A DNA stretch of 64,000 bases, taken from contig CP054837.1 of the NCBI GenBank assembly GCA_028768525.1, positions 1,036,001 to 1,100,000 of the forward strand. The letters are read 5' to 3'. Below are positions 50,304 to 58,706 of this stretch, one piece after another. Numbering within the stretch: the stretch's first letter is position 1; every line of letters starts with the position of its first letter. The position numbers and the translations under genes are program-made. The notes below the pieces were generated by a model, which saw nothing but the letters and a program-made list of their open reading frames with translations, was not told where the DNA came from and did not search any database. Origin of the DNA: Desulfobacter sp. Lineage in GTDB: Bacteria > Desulfobacterota > Desulfobacteria > Desulfobacterales > Desulfobacteraceae.

Positions 50304-50726
50304 ATGTTAAATGCCATTTTTTTATCACCCATACTTCCGGCAGTCGTATTCACACTTTACGAGTCTTACCATATGCTGCACCGGCCGGATATGATCTATA
50401 TCCCTGTTCTTTTTGAACTTCTCTTTTTCGGCGTGGGCTATCTGGCTTACGGCCTGGCAAATGCCATTATCATTGTTCCCCTATGTATGGGATTAACCCG
50501 GCTGACACCGAGTCCGGCAGCCGGAACTGCATCATCCATTGCCATGGCAGTCATCATGACCGTCACAGCGTACTACACCGGCTTGTTGGGCAATAAACCC
50601 TCAATTATCCATGAGGCATTTATTCTCGGTATATTTGTCCCCATTTGCCTGTCAGCCATGGCATCCTTCTATTTCATCGCGAAACATCGTCAAAAGCCCC
50701 CCAAAAAGCCAGGTACAGATCACTGA
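50304..50726 (+). CDS. Small integral membrane protein of unknown function
   Basis: A 140-residue protein with four predicted membrane helices (about 1-20, 30-58, 70-90 and 100-125) and a basic tail (KHRQKPPKKPGTDH). I recognise no family. A GGGGGGAGAT site precedes the ATG. It follows the MepA-like gene by 78 bases, including the tandem repeat. Confidence 0.65.
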   Translation: MLNAIFLSPILPAVVFTLYESYHMLHRPDMIYIPVLFELLFFGVGYLAYGLANAIIIVPLCMGLTRLTPSPAAGTASSIAMAVIMTVTAYYTGLLGNKPSIIHEAFILGIFVPICLSAMASFYFIAKHRQKPPKKPGTDH

Positions 50727-50804
50727 CCCGGCCGTTATTTGGACGAAGACCGGCCGCCCCCTTAACGACGCTGTCCCTGGAACTACCCAATGGGATTTTT
50801 TTAT

Positions 50805-50868
50805 TTGACTTTTATACATAACGACTATACTTTAAATTAAAAATATCTTTATTTTATAGATATATAAT
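50805..50868 (+). promoter_or_regulatory. Promoter region of TetR-AarF operon with inverted repeat
   Basis: TTGACT (50805-50810) with weak -10 candidates TATACT or TACTTT 15-17 bases on, and a TATAAT at 50863-50868. ATATCT (50843-50848) and AGATAT (50858-50863) form an inverted repeat with nine bases between, which overlaps the second -10 box and could be the TetR operator. Confidence 0.35.
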
Positions 50869-50892
50869 CCCATTAACTCAGGGAGGGCGGCC

Positions 50893-51630
50893 ATGAAGAT
50901 TTCAAAAGCCAAGAAACAGGAAAACAGGAGCAATATCATCCAGGCCTTTGCCGACCTGGTCATAGAAAAGGACCTGAAAACCGCAACCATGAGGGATGCG
51001 GCCCGGAAGGCCGGCCTGGGGGACGCCACCATTTATAATTACTTCCCCACGAAAGAGGCCATCGTCTACGGGTATTACGAAGATAAACTGGAAGAAGCCG
51101 TTTCAGGGTTGAAGGCCATCCCGGATTTCAATGAATTCACCTTCCAGGAGCAGCTCCAGACCTTTTTCGAAACCCTGCTCACCCTCTATACAGCGGACCG
51201 GGAATTTCTGGATAAAACCTTTAAATCCGCCTTTTTCACCCTGAGCCAGCAGCAAAAACGGCTCCGCCCGGTGAAGGACAAGTATACGGCCGTGGTCAGG
51301 GATATTTTCGAGGCCGCCGTGGAGGCAGATGAGATCCCGGACCAGGTCTTCATGGACATCATCATCCAGGTTTACTGGGAGTTTTACCTGGGGCTTATCA
51401 TCTACTGGCTGGGGGATGACTCAGACGGGTTCCACCGGACCAGCGTCCTCATGGACAAGAGCCTTGACCTCTCCTGTTCCGCCATCCGGGCCGGGATCGC
51501 CAACAAGGTCTTTGACATCGGTCTTTTCCTGTTCAAAAACCATGTGCTCTCCCGCATGGACCGGTTCGGAGACCGGGTGGAGGCCCTCCACGGCATTAAA
51601 CGCAAATTCATGGAGAAGAGCCGTGAATAG
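50893..51630 (+). CDS. TetR-family transcriptional regulator
   Basis: A 245-residue regulator. The DNA-binding domain (about residues 12-60) reads NIIQAFADLVIEKDLKTATMRDAARKAGLGDATIYNYFPTKEAI. The long C-terminal domain is typical of the group that travels with ABC1-kinase genes. Its stop overlaps the GTG start of the AarF-like gene by a few bases, so regulator and kinase form one coupled operon. Confidence 0.87.
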   Translation: MKISKAKKQENRSNIIQAFADLVIEKDLKTATMRDAARKAGLGDATIYNYFPTKEAIVYGYYEDKLEEAVSGLKAIPDFNEFTFQEQLQTFFETLLTLYTADREFLDKTFKSAFFTLSQQQKRLRPVKDKYTAVVRDIFEAAVEADEIPDQVFMDIIIQVYWEFYLGLIIYWLGDDSDGFHRTSVLMDKSLDLSCSAIRAGIANKVFDIGLFLFKNHVLSRMDRFGDRVEALHGIKRKFMEKSRE

Positions 51631-52927
51631 CGACATCCCCCGGGGCAAGCTCTCCCGGACCCTCTCCTCGGGCAGGATCGCCGCAAAAATGGGAAAAAAC
51701 CAGGTGAAGTACTGGCTGAAAAAACCCTTCCTCAACGGGACGGATACGGACAGGGCCAAACAGGACCTGGCGGCGGACAACGCCAGAACCCTTTTTGACG
51801 GCCTGGCCATGCTCAGGGGAACGGCCCTGAAGGCCGCCCAGATGCTCAGCCTGGAAACTGAGTTTTTCCCCAAAGAATTTCAAAAGGAACTGGAAAAATC
51901 CTATCACCAGGTCCCCCCCATCAACCGGGCCCTGGCACGGAAAATCATCCAGAACAATTTCGGCCGGCCCCCGGAAGCCCTGTTTGATTCCTTTGATTCA
52001 ACCGCCTTTGCAGCGGCCAGCCTGGGCCAGGTGCACAGCGCCCGGGCCGCCGGTGAAGGCAGCGCCCTGGCCGTAAAAATCCAGTACCCGGGGATCCGGG
52101 ATACCATTTCCAATGACATCCGGATGCTGAAAACCCTGGTCTACCCCATGACGGAATATGAAATCCTGAAAACCGCCCTGGATGAGATCGAAACCGTATT
52201 GGTACGGGAAACCGATTATACACAGGAGGCGGAACACCTGGAATTTTTCAGGCAGCACCTGGACATTCCGGGGGTGCGTATCCCCAAAGTCTACCCGTCC
52301 CTTTCCACCGACCAGGTGCTGACCATGTCACGGCTTCAGGGACGGGTTCTCAGCGACTGGCTGGAAACCGGCCCTGACAGGGAGAGCAAAACCCGGGTGG
52401 GCCAGACCCTCAACAATATCTTTGTCAAAGGATTTTACGAGTTGAACCTCATCCATGCCGATCCCAATCCGGGGAATTTCCTGATCACGGACGACCTTGC
52501 GATCGGGCTGCTGGATTTCGGGTGTGTCCGGGCCTTTGAACCGCGGTTCATCCGCCTGTACAAAAAACTGGTGCGCATGGCCGGCCACAAGGACTTGGAA
52601 ACCTTCCGCAGCCTGCTCATGGAGCTGAATTTCATCTCTCCGGATCTGGACCGGGCCATCCAGGATGAAATGGCCGGCCTCTTCCGGGACATGGCCGGCT
52701 GGTACGGCCGGTTGTTCATGGAAGAAACCTTTGATTTCGGGGCCCACCCGGACTTCATGGAAAAGGGGAAGAAACTGGGCCTGCGCATGCACCATTTTTC
52801 CAAGCACATCCACCGGATCAACCCTGAATTCATCTTCCTGGACCGGACCCGCTACGGACTGATCCGGCTGTTCGAAAAAATGGGGGTCTGCCTGAAAATG
52901 CAGAACCCCCATGAATTCTGCGCTTAA
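51623..52927 (+). CDS. ABC1/UbiB (AarF) atypical kinase family protein
   Basis: A 434-residue UbiB-family protein. The Ala-rich nucleotide loop is AAASLGQVHSA (about 125-135), the invariant Lys sits in ALAVKIQYPG, the catalytic region in HADPNPGNFLI and the metal-binding DFG in LLDFGCVR. The inhibitory KxGQ motif appears as Lys-Ala-Ala-Gln (about 70). ABC1 proteins are ATPases that support quinone or lipid metabolism and transport. No C-terminal membrane helices are evident, unlike UbiB itself. GTG at 51623 is the start and lies inside the TetR gene; an open frame further upstream is within that gene. Confidence 0.87.
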   Translation: MNSDIPRGKLSRTLSSGRIAAKMGKNQVKYWLKKPFLNGTDTDRAKQDLAADNARTLFDGLAMLRGTALKAAQMLSLETEFFPKEFQKELEKSYHQVPPINRALARKIIQNNFGRPPEALFDSFDSTAFAAASLGQVHSARAAGEGSALAVKIQYPGIRDTISNDIRMLKTLVYPMTEYEILKTALDEIETVLVRETDYTQEAEHLEFFRQHLDIPGVRIPKVYPSLSTDQVLTMSRLQGRVLSDWLETGPDRESKTRVGQTLNNIFVKGFYELNLIHADPNPGNFLITDDLAIGLLDFGCVRAFEPRFIRLYKKLVRMAGHKDLETFRSLLMELNFISPDLDRAIQDEMAGLFRDMAGWYGRLFMEETFDFGAHPDFMEKGKKLGLRMHHFSKHIHRINPEFIFLDRTRYGLIRLFEKMGVCLKMQNPHEFCA

Positions 52928-52974
52928 TCCGATGCCGCAGCCTTCCCGGCTGATGCGCCTTGGCGGTGCCCCGT

Positions 52975-54978
52975 CTATTGTGGGGCCGGTGCACCTGCCC
53001 TGAGCAGATCCCCCAGCCCCGAGGCCCGGTGGGTCCGCTGGGCCACGGCCCGGGAGAGGATCTCAGGATTTGGCCCGGCCAGGGTGAAAAAGGAGCGGGC
53101 CCGGGTAATGCCGGTATAGACCAGCTCCCGTGTCATCACCGGGCCCATGCTGCCGGGCAGCACCAGGGCGGTATGGTCAAACTCCGAGCCCTGGGACTTG
53201 TGCACGGTCATGGCAAATACCGTTTCCACCGCTTCAAGCCGGGAGGGAAGCACAAGTTTTGGTTCGCTGCCGGCCGTGGGAAAGACCACCCGCAGCACCC
53301 GGGCACCGGGATACCGTTCATCCTTTACCTCAAGGGCAATGCCGATATCCCCGTTCATCAAGCCCAGGCTGTAATCGTTGCGGGTTACCATCACCGGGCG
53401 ACCGGGGTACCAGCCCCGTACAGCCGGGATACCGCCGGCTTCAAAAAGGATATCCGCAGTTGCACGGTTCAGCCCGTCCACCCCAAACTCTCCTTTTCGA
53501 AGGGGGGTGAGCAGCCTGAAGCGGTTAAATTGGTCCAGCACGGCGTTGAGCCAGTCCGTTTGAGAATCAAACCCGGCCGGCCCTTTGGCCATGGTGTCAA
53601 GATAGGCCCGGTATCCGGCCGGCCCCGGCGATTGGCTGGCAAAGGCCCCGGGGTTGCCGTCCAGTACCAGACGGCTGAAAACCGCAGCCCCGGATGAGGG
53701 CATTGCCAGCTTTGAAATATCTTCAAATCCCTTCTCCCAGGTCCGGTCCACCCCGGTTTCGTCGCCCCGGTTCACGGCCCGGGCCAGGGCCCCGATGCCG
53801 CTGTCATCATGGAAACGGTGGCTTTTTCTCAAGAGTACGATATGCTGGTCAAGGCCTGTGCCGGGCCCGGAAAAGCCCGAAATATCATATCCGGTGGCCT
53901 TTTTAACCAGCGCCGTTGTTTCCTTCCTGTACCCCGGTTTCCCCGCCGTGGCGCAAATATCCCCCAGCACCGATCCCGCCTCCACCGAGGCCAGCTGGTC
54001 CTTGTCACCCAGGAGGATGAGGCGGGCGCCCCGGGGCAGTGCCCCCAGCAGGGCGTCCATCATTTCAAGGTCAATCATGGAGGCCTCGTCCACCACCAGC
54101 AGGTCCAGATGCAGGGGATTTTCCCTATTATGGATGAAATGCCTGGAATCGGGCCGGGCCCCCAGCAGGCGGTGGAGGGTGGAAACCTCCGAGGTCATCT
54201 GTCCCCGGATATCCGCCGGCAGCCGGTCCAGGGCAGCGCCCATGGATTCGGTGAGCCTTGCGGCGGCCTTTCCCGTGGGGGCGGCCAGACGGATACGCAG
54301 GGGCCGCATTTCCTCTAAAGCCATGGACTGAAGCAGGGCCAGAATCTGAACCACGGTGGTGGTTTTGCCCGTCCCCGGCCCCCCGGAGATGACGCAGAAG
54401 GTGGAGGATGCGGCCACGGCAGCGGCAATGGTCTGCCAGTGGATCTCTGCTTTTTCTTTTTCAGCCTTTGTTCTCAGCCCTGAAAAGAGCCGGTCCAAAC
54501 GGCCCGCCATATCGTCGGGAAGGGGCAGGCGGTTGCAGATACGGGCCAGGACAGCTTCGGACACCTGCCGGGTGTACCCCCAGAACCGGCGCAGATAGAG
54601 CCGGTCCCGGTTCAGCACCAGGGGGGCGGCATCCCCGTCTTTGCCCACCAGGGCCGAGTCCTCGAGGGCCCTGACCCATTGCCTTCGGGTCACCCCGGCC
54701 AGGATCTGGGAGGGCTTGGGCGGCATCTGCTCCCCGGTCTCTCCCTCCGGGGGAAGGGAAAGGGTGCCGTCGGGGTCGGCCAGGGCCACCTCTATATCCA
54801 GGCAGATATGGCCCCGGCCCAGCTGGTGGCTGGCCAGGGCCGCGGCCATGAGTACCAGGGCGCAGGCCCCGGGCTCCTGCCGGTGCAAAAAACCGGCAAA
54901 GGCCCGGTCCAGGGGCCTCAGCCATCCCCTGGCCGTCCAGGTCCGGATCAATTCTGTCAATGCATCCACCTCAATCAT
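52975..54978 (-). CDS. recD: RecBCD exonuclease V alpha subunit RecD
   Basis: A 667-residue superfamily 1B helicase: Walker A SGGPGTGKTTTV (about 198-209), Walker B LLVVDEASMIDLEMMDALL, QxxG-type GDKDQLASVEAGSVLGDI, and the C-terminal VFAMTVHKSQGSEFDHTALVLP motif. It drives the 5'-3' strand of the DNA end and restrains the complex before Chi. It overlaps recB by four bases. Slightly longer than the E. coli protein (608). Confidence 0.95.
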   Translation of the reverse strand: MIEVDALTELIRTWTARGWLRPLDRAFAGFLHRQEPGACALVLMAAALASHQLGRGHICLDIEVALADPDGTLSLPPEGETGEQMPPKPSQILAGVTRRQWVRALEDSALVGKDGDAAPLVLNRDRLYLRRFWGYTRQVSEAVLARICNRLPLPDDMAGRLDRLFSGLRTKAEKEKAEIHWQTIAAAVAASSTFCVISGGPGTGKTTTVVQILALLQSMALEEMRPLRIRLAAPTGKAAARLTESMGAALDRLPADIRGQMTSEVSTLHRLLGARPDSRHFIHNRENPLHLDLLVVDEASMIDLEMMDALLGALPRGARLILLGDKDQLASVEAGSVLGDICATAGKPGYRKETTALVKKATGYDISGFSGPGTGLDQHIVLLRKSHRFHDDSGIGALARAVNRGDETGVDRTWEKGFEDISKLAMPSSGAAVFSRLVLDGNPGAFASQSPGPAGYRAYLDTMAKGPAGFDSQTDWLNAVLDQFNRFRLLTPLRKGEFGVDGLNRATADILFEAGGIPAVRGWYPGRPVMVTRNDYSLGLMNGDIGIALEVKDERYPGARVLRVVFPTAGSEPKLVLPSRLEAVETVFAMTVHKSQGSEFDHTALVLPGSMGPVMTRELVYTGITRARSFFTLAGPNPEILSRAVAQRTHRASGLGDLLRAGAPAPQ

Positions 54979-57900
54979 GGCCTCACCCCTTTTCTGAACA
55001 TCCGGTCCAGCTCAATTATCGCATCCTTCGGCGGCTTGTGGGCGTAAATGCCCTGGCCTCCCCTTCCCACGCCCCGGAGAAACAGGTAGACAGCCCCGCC
55101 CACATCCCGGTCATAATCGTAATCCGGCAGCCGGGCAGTCAGCAGCCGGTGAAGGGCCAGGATATACAGCAGATACTGCAGGTCGTACCGGTGCCCCGCC
55201 ATGGCATGGGCCATGGCAGGACCGTCATAGGCGGCCCCGGTATCTCCCAGGTGATTGGATTTGTAATCCAGGACAAAATAACGGCCCTGGGAACAGAAGA
55301 CCAGGTCAATAAACCCTTTGAGCATACCGTTTACCCGGTCCCGCCTCAGGGCCGGCCGCGGAATGCCGGGCAGCACGGTGCCGGTAACCAGCCGGTCCAG
55401 TCTGTGGATCTCCACCCCGTGGGCCGGGAACATGAACTCCATTTCCGCCCGGCACAGCGCCCGGGTGAAATCCGCCAGGCGGATACCGGCCCCGCCCCCT
55501 TCTCCGGCGGGAAATCCTTCTCCCATGTCAAAATCCAGCAGCGCCATGAACCAGTCCGTGAGTACCCCGGACCAGTCTTCCCAGCCCCGCCGGGTGCAGC
55601 GGCGGGTAATTTCATCCAGCACCATGGGCCGGTCCCGGGACACCCTGTCAAAGCCGCTTGCCGCCGCCCATTCCAGAATATCATGGAGAAATGTCCCCGG
55701 TTCCGGCCCCCTGGGAAAGGTGTGGATGGACCGGGCGCCGGCGGCCACGGCCACGGCCGTCCCGGCCTCACCGCCGGTTTCCATGAGCTGGTCCTGGGAA
55801 GGGGTATCCGGGGAAGGGGCGTCCCCGGCCACGGGCGCCGGGCCATGGCTTTCCATGGCCGCCCCGGCAAGGATTCCGGAATAGGAGGTAATCCGCCAGT
55901 TACGGGGAATCCGGCCGGTAAATTTCCTGGCCGGTCCGGGCACCGGCTCCGGTCCCCCTCCGCCGGCAATATCATCCGGGACATCGGGCAAGGGCGACAC
56001 CTCGATATCCCGGCACTCCCCCCTGGCATCGGCCAGCAGGCCGGCAAGATCATCTGTTTTTATCATCTGGCCGCCGGCCAGCAGGTGGCCCACGGCGGAC
56101 TGGTGAAGGTCGGTGGTTTCCCCTTTTTTGGTGGTTTTGCCCATGACACCCATCCCCAGCCAGCAGGCGTGGCAGGCACGGGTCAGGGCCACATACAGCA
56201 TTCTTAAATCTTCGGCCAGCCGTTCCCGGTCGGCCCGGGCCAGGGCATCGCCGTCGGGATTCACCATTTTCTGCAGCCGTCCCCCATCGTCATGAAACCT
56301 TGCCACGGCCGTGTTCCGGGCGGTGGTTTTCCTGAAGCTGCAGATAAAGGGAAGAAAGACCAGGGGATATTCCAGGCCCTTGGATTTGTGGATGGTCACC
56401 ACCTGCACCAGTTCTTCGTCGCTTTCCAGGCGAATGATCTGTTCGTCTGCACCGGCCGTGGGGGTCTCAATCCTATCGGCAAGCCAGCGGAGCAGCCCCT
56501 GCTCACCGTCCAGGGTGGCGGCTGCGGCCTGGAGCAGTTCGGCCAGGTGGAGGACATTGGTCATCTGCCGTTCCCCGGAACTGCCGCCCCGGGAATGGAT
56601 ACCCACATTGAAACCGGCCAGCAGGGCCCGGACCATGGGCAGTACCCCCCGGGTGTGCCAGATATGGCTTAAGGTTTTGAACCGGTCAAGCTCCTCCTCC
56701 CATACGGTTTCATCCCGGTTCAGCAGGTCCAGCCGCTCAAGGGGGAGATTGAGCAGGGGAACGGCCAGGGCCGCCCGCAGCAGCCGGTCATCCCCCGGCC
56801 GGGCACAGGCCCGGAGCAAATGGAGCAGCGACAGCGCCTCGGAAGTGGCGAACACCGACTCGCTGTCAGACAGATAGACAGACCGAACCGTGCAGGCGGC
56901 CAGGGCCGTCCGGACCGCCGCCGCCTCACGCCCGTCCCGGACCAGTACGGCAATATCCGAAGGCCGGAGGGGCGCCACGGTGCCGTCCGCCTGACGGAAC
57001 CCGGTGCGGCAGGGCTGCTGGGCCCCCTGGCGGATCAGCCCTGAAATTTCGATAGCGGCGGCCCGGGCCATCCGTGTCACATACCCCTCGGGCCCGGTCT
57101 TGGCCACAGGCCCGTCCTGGTCCATCAGCCACAGGGTCATGGGCGTCTGGACGGTGTCCCGGGCCACAAAGACCTCGGACCGGCCCTGTACCGCCACCTG
57201 TTCAAAGGGAATCTGATCCTTAAATAAAAAGGCACCGTCCTCGAATCCGGTGGCCCGCCGGAACAGCCGGTTCACCGCCCCCACCATGCCCGTGGCTGAC
57301 CGGTAATTGGTATCCAGGGTAAACCGGCGGCCCCGGGTATCTGTCCTGGCTGTGAGATAGGTATGGATATCCGCCCCCCTGAAGGCGTAGATGGCCTGCT
57401 TGGGATCCCCGATCATGAAAAGGCCGGTTTCCGGCTGGTTTGGATAAACCGTGGAAAAGGTATGATATTGGACCGGATCGGTATCCTGGAATTCATCGAT
57501 CATGGCCACTGGGAACTGCTCCCGGATCACCCGGGCAAGTCCCTGGGAGCCGCCCAGGGAAAGGGCCTGGTCCAGGCGGGTGAGCAGATCGTTGAATCCC
57601 ATCCGGGACAGCCGTTCTTTTTGTTCATCCACCCGGCGCCGGATGCCTGCCGCGGCATGGCAGACCAGGGCCGTCCTGATATCCAGGCCCCCAAGGGTTT
57701 CAATCAGCAGATCCAGGGCATCATAGGCCGGATGGGCCGGCGGCACCTTTCCCTTGGCGGCCCCGGCAGCCAGCCCAGCCGAGGAAAACTTTTCCAGGGC
57801 CTGGGCCTCGGGCAATGGGCCGTTGTCATTCACCCACAGTTCCATGGCACGAGTCCACTTTTCCAGGGAGGGCTTCCGGTACTTGTTGTTATTTAACTCC

Positions 57901-58673
57901 TTTTTCGCCCTGGCCGCCTCCACCTGGGCGGCCGCCCTTTCAAAATCCTCTGCCCATGCCTGCCTGGCCCGGTCAATGGCGGCGCAGCGTTGTTCCATCA
58001 TCCCGAAGGGGTCCGCCCCCAAATGTCGTTGCCCCTCCCCGGCCTGCCCGCCTCCCTCATCATTGACCAGGGGGCGTACCCGTGCCAGAAGGTCCTGGGG
58101 GGTAGAAATGCCTGCCACGGACATGAATTCGGAAAGCGTCCGGCCATCCAGCGGATAAAAATGTGACCGCCAATAATCGCATGCCGCGGACTCCAGAAGG
58201 TCATCGTCGCCCGGGGCCAATTCCAGGTCAAAGAGGCAGAGGCTGTCAAAGGCATGCTGGCGGAGCATGCGCTGGCACCAGCCGTGGATGGTGTGGACGG
58301 CGGCCTCGTCCATCCACTGGGCGGCCCGCTCCAGGCGCAGGGCCATGGCCGGACGGCTTTCAGGCCCATAGTCGCCGCGCAAGGCCTCAAGAAAGGGATC
58401 GCCCTGCCCTACTCCCCTAAAAAAGGCGGCGGCCTGGGTGAGGCGGCTGCGGATCCGCTCCCGCAGCTCCTCGGTGGCGGCATTGGTAAAGGTCACCACC
58501 AGGATCTCGGGCGGGGTCAGGGCACGGGGAAACCGGTTTTCATCTGTGCCGTGGCCCAGGACCAGGCGCAGGTAAAGGGCGGCAATGGTATAGGTTTTAC
58601 CGGTGCCGGCACTGGCTTCGATGAGCCGGGTGCCGTGTAGGGGAAAGGTCATGGGATTCAGGGGATGGACCAT
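54975..58673 (-). CDS. recB: RecBCD exonuclease V beta subunit RecB
   Basis: A 1232-residue UvrD-type helicase-nuclease. Walker A is EASAGTGKTYTI (about 19-30); AMIDEFQDTDPVQY is motif II; VVTIHKSKGLEYPLVFLP is motif V-VI region. The C-terminal nuclease domain keeps GFIDLVFCSQGRYFVLDYKSNHLGD with the two Asp and one Lys in the usual spacing, so exonuclease activity is expected. It resects double-strand ends and loads RecA after Chi. It overlaps recD and follows recC by 33 bases. Confidence 0.96.
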   Translation of the reverse strand: MVHPLNPMTFPLHGTRLIEASAGTGKTYTIAALYLRLVLGHGTDENRFPRALTPPEILVVTFTNAATEELRERIRSRLTQAAAFFRGVGQGDPFLEALRGDYGPESRPAMALRLERAAQWMDEAAVHTIHGWCQRMLRQHAFDSLCLFDLELAPGDDDLLESAACDYWRSHFYPLDGRTLSEFMSVAGISTPQDLLARVRPLVNDEGGGQAGEGQRHLGADPFGMMEQRCAAIDRARQAWAEDFERAAAQVEAARAKKELNNNKYRKPSLEKWTRAMELWVNDNGPLPEAQALEKFSSAGLAAGAAKGKVPPAHPAYDALDLLIETLGGLDIRTALVCHAAAGIRRRVDEQKERLSRMGFNDLLTRLDQALSLGGSQGLARVIREQFPVAMIDEFQDTDPVQYHTFSTVYPNQPETGLFMIGDPKQAIYAFRGADIHTYLTARTDTRGRRFTLDTNYRSATGMVGAVNRLFRRATGFEDGAFLFKDQIPFEQVAVQGRSEVFVARDTVQTPMTLWLMDQDGPVAKTGPEGYVTRMARAAAIEISGLIRQGAQQPCRTGFRQADGTVAPLRPSDIAVLVRDGREAAAVRTALAACTVRSVYLSDSESVFATSEALSLLHLLRACARPGDDRLLRAALAVPLLNLPLERLDLLNRDETVWEEELDRFKTLSHIWHTRGVLPMVRALLAGFNVGIHSRGGSSGERQMTNVLHLAELLQAAAATLDGEQGLLRWLADRIETPTAGADEQIIRLESDEELVQVVTIHKSKGLEYPLVFLPFICSFRKTTARNTAVARFHDDGGRLQKMVNPDGDALARADRERLAEDLRMLYVALTRACHACWLGMGVMGKTTKKGETTDLHQSAVGHLLAGGQMIKTDDLAGLLADARGECRDIEVSPLPDVPDDIAGGGGPEPVPGPARKFTGRIPRNWRITSYSGILAGAAMESHGPAPVAGDAPSPDTPSQDQLMETGGEAGTAVAVAAGARSIHTFPRGPEPGTFLHDILEWAAASGFDRVSRDRPMVLDEITRRCTRRGWEDWSGVLTDWFMALLDFDMGEGFPAGEGGGAGIRLADFTRALCRAEMEFMFPAHGVEIHRLDRLVTGTVLPGIPRPALRRDRVNGMLKGFIDLVFCSQGRYFVLDYKSNHLGDTGAAYDGPAMAHAMAGHRYDLQYLLYILALHRLLTARLPDYDYDRDVGGAVYLFLRGVGRGGQGIYAHKPPKDAIIELDRMFRKGVRP

Positions 58674-58706
58674 GTTCAGCGCTCCTGCCTCAACAAAAAT
58701 CGTTAT

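Noticed and set aside
54960..56207. 415-codon open frame opposite recB, and similar long frames opposite recC (60879-61841)
   Set aside because: They lie wholly antisense to well-conserved recB and recC and look like GC-skew artefacts.
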